Below, in pieces: positions 7,159 to 10,264 of a stretch of DNA of 10,264 bases. The stretch is from Stephanodiscus triporus (Eukaryota; Bacillariophyta; Thalassiosirophyceae; Thalassiosirales; Thalassiosiraceae). The DNA is taken from contig JALLAZ010001105.1 of assembly GCA_036939755.1 (NCBI GenBank), positions 1 through 10,264 of the forward strand, written 5' to 3'. The number at the start of each line of letters is the position of its first letter. Position 1 is the stretch's first letter. Position numbers and translations under genes: made by a program. The notes under the pieces were generated by a model, which saw only the letters and a program-made list of their open reading frames with translations, was not told the DNA's origin and ran no database searches.

Positions 7159-9272
7159 TTAAGATTTCTCTTTCTTTGGATGTTTCTTCCTTTTGTCATC
7201 GTTCTTCTTCATCCAATCAAAGTTGACTGAATGATCTGGTTTATAAATGAGTTCATTGTCCATTTTATCATCGTATCGATAATCAAAGTATAACTTGAAA
7301 GGGTGTATTGGTCAATGCAGTTTAGTATCCAAATCAAGAGCAGGTTAGTGAGGCCACGGTTCTTAGTTACTTACCTCGCTTTGTGCATCAATGTCATGTT
7401 TTGCATAAAAGCCTATTCGCTGGTCTCCGTTAACGAAAACCGTCCTTGGTTCTATGTTCGGTGTGGAACTATACGAAACCATAAAATTAGTCCACATGGG
7501 ATATCACGATAGAATTCCGAAGTGCGAAGCGAATTAGCTCACCTGTGGTTGGCATACCGAGCTTTGTTTCCCTTTCTTGTAGCATCAATCACCAAGTCAG
7601 AGCTCAGGTTGAATAGATAGCTGATAAATCAACACATGGATTAATACGAACACATAATATTGCACTGATAGACAAGCAACAAAGCAGTGCCATATTCATT
7701 ACGCACTGACCTCATATTCATTTTGTCATAAATAACCCCACGTCTTTCGGCTTCTTCCTGCGAGATTAGTTCACCCACATACTCAAGCACAAAGTCTCCC
7801 TTCTTCAGTGATCGCTTCGTGAAGAGTCCAAATCCGGCCTCCTTAATGTCGGACTCGGCGATCAACGTGTGGGTGTGCCTCCTCATGCTGATGTTGTCGT
7901 TGCGACACCTCTGTCCATCGCCGGTAGCGGGTGCTCCGGGAGGATCGCAACACGCGAGGCACGTGCGGCATAGGTCGGGATCGCATTCCCTCCTCGCCGC
8001 ATAGCACGGACATGCATTCGTGCGGCAATCGCCGGCCTTGCAGGCGCAACCCCGGAAGAAGTTGGGACTTTTGTTAGCGTATCCGCAGTGCTTCGTGCAG
8101 AAGAATCCGTTCTGGACGCAGCTGCATGTTTCGTCGTTGCACGGCTCGTCGTGATCGCAGGGCAAGAACCCCGGATGGATGATCTTGCTCTGGATGCGCC
8201 GGAGCCACTTTGGGTTGTAATTCTTCATCGAAGTGTATGAGATTTTTCCGTTCTTTTTGCTCGACGACAGCTGTGTGTTGATGAATCGATTCGGGGGCAG
8301 CGGATCAATCTTTTTTGACTTTACGTAGGCTCTGACAGAGCCCGGCGCGGCCCCGATCGTCTCGGCAACCTTCTCGATATCTCCCCGAAAGATGTGATAC
8401 GCACGTCTGCATATCGATTGCTGGGCGGGTGTGAGAGGTACGTTCTTTCCATCGTGTTGAAGCTTTCCGTTACGTTTTGGCTCTCGATAGGCAACATCAA
8501 TGTCTTTGTCCAACTTGGCCAAAAAAAAGCAACGTGGATTAATACGACGAAATCGATGAAAAATTACAAACACGGATGGTGTCCCTCGCTCACCTCCTTC
8601 CAGTGCCCGTCCAATTCCTTCTGCACGGCCAACTCCCCGAGCAGGTCGATGTTTGCCTTCGGGAGATTTCCGTGGACGTTGCAATCGTACGTGAAGCACC
8701 TCCGGCAGAATAGGTTGCGGTAGGAATCCATGATGCTCTCGTAGGGCACCGCCACGGGCGCGTCCGAATTCTTACTGCGACCGCCGCAGCACGGGGAGGA
8801 GGCGAGTCCGCTGCCGCCGCTGTTGCCGTTCCTCGGTCGGTCCTCATCCGTCGAAGCCTTCGCATCGTCGGACGTTTCACCGTTCATCTCCACCTTCGCG
8901 AAGCATAGAGAATGACGCTGACGAACCCTTACCAGGTCGACGTCCGCCAATTCCGAAAGGACGTGGTGAATGCGATCCAACGCGATCGGGTCCCCGAACG
9001 ACCTCGGTTCCCTCCTTGCCATCGACCTGAGCACGTCGTCGATCGTTCCGAGCGTCTCCTCCTCCGCGTATTTTGGCCCGAACTCGTACAGCCTCTCCCG
9101 TTCCGTCGTGTCGAACAGTTCCGAGTATATGTCCTCGTTGTCCCCGTCCCCGAAATAGGGAACGTACGCGAGGCTTGGCTCGTCCTCCACGGCGAGGATC
9201 GATCGGAGGAATACCAACGACGACGACTTCGGACGGGGCGGGTGGGATCCCTCGATCGGCAGGGTGCGGCGG

Positions 9273-9304
<32 letters not shown>

Positions 9305-9663
9305 CGAAGACGCCGACCTGATCGCGAGCGCGTAGCAGTCGTCGTCGCGTTCGTCCCCCGCCGCGACGTCCTCCCGTCCGCGTTTTCGACGGACGGGAGC
9401 GTCGACGTCGTCGTGATTCGGGGGAAGACGGGGAAATAGGAGGGGCCGCGGGATAATCGTGGTCGTCGTCGCGGTCGTCGTTGACAACATCCTGCGCACG
9501 GCCGCGTCCCGACCCACGAGGAGCTCGTCGCGCACGAGGCGCTCGCGCTCGAGGTCACGCGTCCGCCTCGCCCTCTCGTACTCCTCCCTCACCGCCGCGT
9601 CGTCGTTCGCGACGACGACGACGTCGTCGATGTTGTTCGATCGGGGGCCGGGGGGATCGACGA

Positions 9664-9695
<32 letters not shown>

Positions 9696-9808
9696 GCGCG
9701 CGACCTTCGACGCGACGCCAACGCCGACGCCGGCGGGGGGGACGACGGGCCGAAGGACGGCGCGATCAGGCACGCCTTCAGGGGCGACGATGCGCCGACG
9801 TCCGTCAT
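7159..9808 (-). CDS. E(z): E(z)/EZH2-type H3K27 methyltransferase (PRC2 catalytic subunit), 5 exons, 774 aa
   Basis: Exons on the - strand are 9808-8594, 8513-7711, 7620-7543, 7468-7375 and 7293-7159; all phases match. E(z) transfers methyl groups to histone H3 Lys27 within PRC2, together with Su(z)12, Esc/EED and p55, in the nucleus. Residues 1-200 are low complexity with Ser and Thr runs. An animal-like motif EDEPSLAYVPYFGD follows at about 208-221, then DSYRNLFCRRCFTYDCNVHG at about 361-380, which matches EZH2. A SANT-like helix region is near 434-475. The Cys-rich CXC domain (about 524-595: CDHDEPC, CSC, CACKAGDC, CPCY, ECDPDLC) and the SET domain (about 617-740) follow. SET motifs are GFGLF, EYVGELIS, DATRKGNKARYANHS and ELYFDYRY. 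The C-terminus is a short Lys-rich tail. Length is close to human EZH2 (about 746 aa). The Met at 9808 is the first in frame, but the true start could lie elsewhere in the low-complexity region. Identity is very secure. Confidence 0.95.
7294..7374 (-). other. E(z) intron 4 (81 nt)
   Basis: The donor GTAAGTAAC is a strong consensus and the acceptor is TTTCAAG on the - strand. It is in phase 0 and joins IDAQSE to LYFDYRYDD, the last catalytic strand of the SET domain. Confidence 0.9.
7469..7542 (-). other. E(z) intron 3 (74 nt)
   Basis: The donor is GTGAGC and the acceptor CGTATAG on the - strand. It is in phase 2. It falls within the cofactor-binding NHS motif: NH is in exon 3 and Ser is rebuilt across the junction, giving ANHSSTPN. 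Confidence 0.9.
7621..7710 (-). other. E(z) intron 2 (90 nt)
   Basis: The donor is GTCAGT and the acceptor TTTATCAG on the - strand. It is in phase 2. Splicing rebuilds Ser and gives YDKMNMSYLFNLSSD, aligned without a gap to the EZH SET domain. Confidence 0.9.
8514..8593 (-). other. E(z) intron 1 (80 nt)
   Basis: On the - strand the donor GAG|GTGAGC starts at 8593 and the acceptor, after a T9 tract, is GGCCAAG ending at 8514. It is in phase 0 and joins DGHWKE to LDKDIDVAY. It separates the N-terminal half from the SANT-CXC-SET half. Confidence 0.85.
9274..9301. repeat. (CGT)n microsatellite coding poly-Thr in E(z)
   Basis: Eight or nine GTC/CGT units on the + strand read as ACG on the - strand. 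They give eight Thr at about residues 171-178, in the disordered N-terminal part. Confidence 0.85.
9664..9694. repeat. (CGA)n microsatellite coding poly-Ser in E(z)
   Basis: About ten CGA units on the + strand read as TCG on the - strand, giving nine Ser at about residues 40-48. It is the same CGA/TCG unit as the Thr run but in another frame, and further short copies lie at about 9455-9480 and 9600-9632. Confidence 0.85.
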
Positions 9809-9870
9809 TTTTCGTTCGTTCCTCCCATACGCGCCGCTTCGCCGCCCTCTCTCTTTCCCTCACTCCGACG

Positions 9871-9888
9871 GCCTTTTATTTTAATAGG
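9871..9888 (-). promoter_or_regulatory. AT-rich core-promoter candidate of E(z)
   Basis: On the - strand the stretch reads CCTATTAAAATAAAAGGC, a TATA-like island in GC-rich sequence, 63-80 nt upstream of the E(z) start. It is the best core-promoter candidate I see, but no start site can be read from the sequence. Confidence 0.25.
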
Positions 9889-10264
9889 AGTATTTTTTTT
9901 GGAATAAAGAGTGGAGGATGTCGCGCCATCTCTTCGGTGGTGTGTGGTGTGGTGTGCGGTTGGCAGGAAGTGGAACCCGCCAAAACCACAACACTAAAAA
10001 TTAAAGTCACTTCTTAGTCCACCTGATACTAAAGCAAAAAATAGTATCGTATTCGAGAAAGGGGAAACGAGAAAAGCCTAGATACCGACATCGGCGATAG
10101 TGAAATGGGAAAATACAAACTCCTACTTTTGAGATACAACATTACCCCTATCGTATCTACTTCTTCTTATCTACACCAAGACACTCATTAATAAAATTAA
10201 ATACCAAACTGGCTCCCAGGGCACCCAAAATACTTGATTAAGTACGATTTGCTAAAATAAGTAA
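9889..10264. other. E(z) upstream intergenic region, no gene seen
   Basis: The stretch is AT-rich with stops in all frames. It has a GT-rich tract at about 9936-9961. Five copies of GATAC/GTATC fall between 10025 and 10157. I find no gene, tRNA or long repeat. Confidence 0.5.
10025..10157. repeat. Cluster of GATAC/GTATC words forming two inverted repeats
   Basis: GATAC occurs at 10025, 10081 and 10133, and its complement GTATC at 10044 and 10153. Two imperfect hairpins can form: GATACT...AGTATC (10025-10048) and AGATAC...GTATCT (10132-10158). Their function is unknown; they might be factor sites in the E(z) upstream region. Confidence 0.35.

Noticed and set aside
7641..8699. A separate gene for the SANT-CXC-SET half, with a start at 8699
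   Set aside because: The first part of that frame is antisense to nothing known and overlaps exon 1 of E(z) in another frame. A good donor and acceptor (8593/8514) join the true N-terminal half, and three more introns complete the SET domain.
9664..9694. A CRISPR-like or satellite array
   Set aside because: It is a plain trinucleotide microsatellite without spacers, inside a coding exon.
8912..10017. Long Arg/Ser- and Thr-rich frames on the + strand and in other - strand frames over E(z) exon 1
   Set aside because: They are shadows caused by GC-rich sequence and CGA/TCG repeats with few stop codons. No domain, splice support or start context favours them.
9889..10264. A further gene or transposon end at the right edge
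   Set aside because: All frames are full of stops, and the small inverted repeats have no target-site duplication or transposase near them.

Overview
The window is nuclear DNA from a photosynthetic stramenopile, most likely a diatom. The evidence is a nuclear-encoded thylakoid-lumen protein whose presequence starts with a signal peptide ending in an ASAF-like motif (SA|F), as used to enter four-membrane red-lineage plastids. Other evidence is seven very short GT-AG introns (72-90 nt) in large exons, and close gene packing. A centric diatom is possible, but I cannot fix the genus. There is no mobile element, CRISPR array, rRNA or tRNA, and nothing bacterial in the gene organisation.

Layout: (1) 189-1177 (+), a two-exon PsbP-like protein of the thylakoid lumen. 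(2) 4142-1341 (-), an intron-less 933-aa membrane protein with two copies of a PqiA-type module. (3) 4387-6973 (+), a three-exon, 810-aa protein made of a seven-bladed RCC1 propeller and a long basic/acidic coiled-coil tail. (4) 9808-7159 (-), a five-exon, 774-aa E(z)/EZH2-type H3K27 methyltransferase, the catalytic subunit of PRC2, with EZH-like N-terminal motif, SANT-like, CXC and SET domains in order. Genes 1/2 and 3/4 are convergent with 163 and 185 nt between stop codons. Genes 2/3 are divergent and share a 244-nt intergenic promoter that holds a perfect E2F-type site (TTTCCCGC). The region 9809-10264 is the E(z) upstream region.

Splicing matters for reading this window. The E(z) gene appears as two separate long reading frames plus three short exons. 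The RCC1 gene appears as an RCC1 frame followed by an apparently independent coiled-coil frame. In both cases the junctions restore a contiguous domain (the SET domain; blade 7 of the propeller) with matched intron phases.

The genes do not form one pathway: one is photosynthetic, one is a membrane protein, and two are probably nuclear. The most interesting points are the RCC1-coiled-coil fusion with an E2F-like promoter site and a C-terminal KEN box, the EZH-type SET domain with unusual residues at two positions that set methylation state in animals, and the eukaryotic double-PqiA protein without zinc ribbons. A steep fall in GC content from the 5' to the 3' end of three of the four genes is also notable. 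I see no wholly new multi-gene system here.
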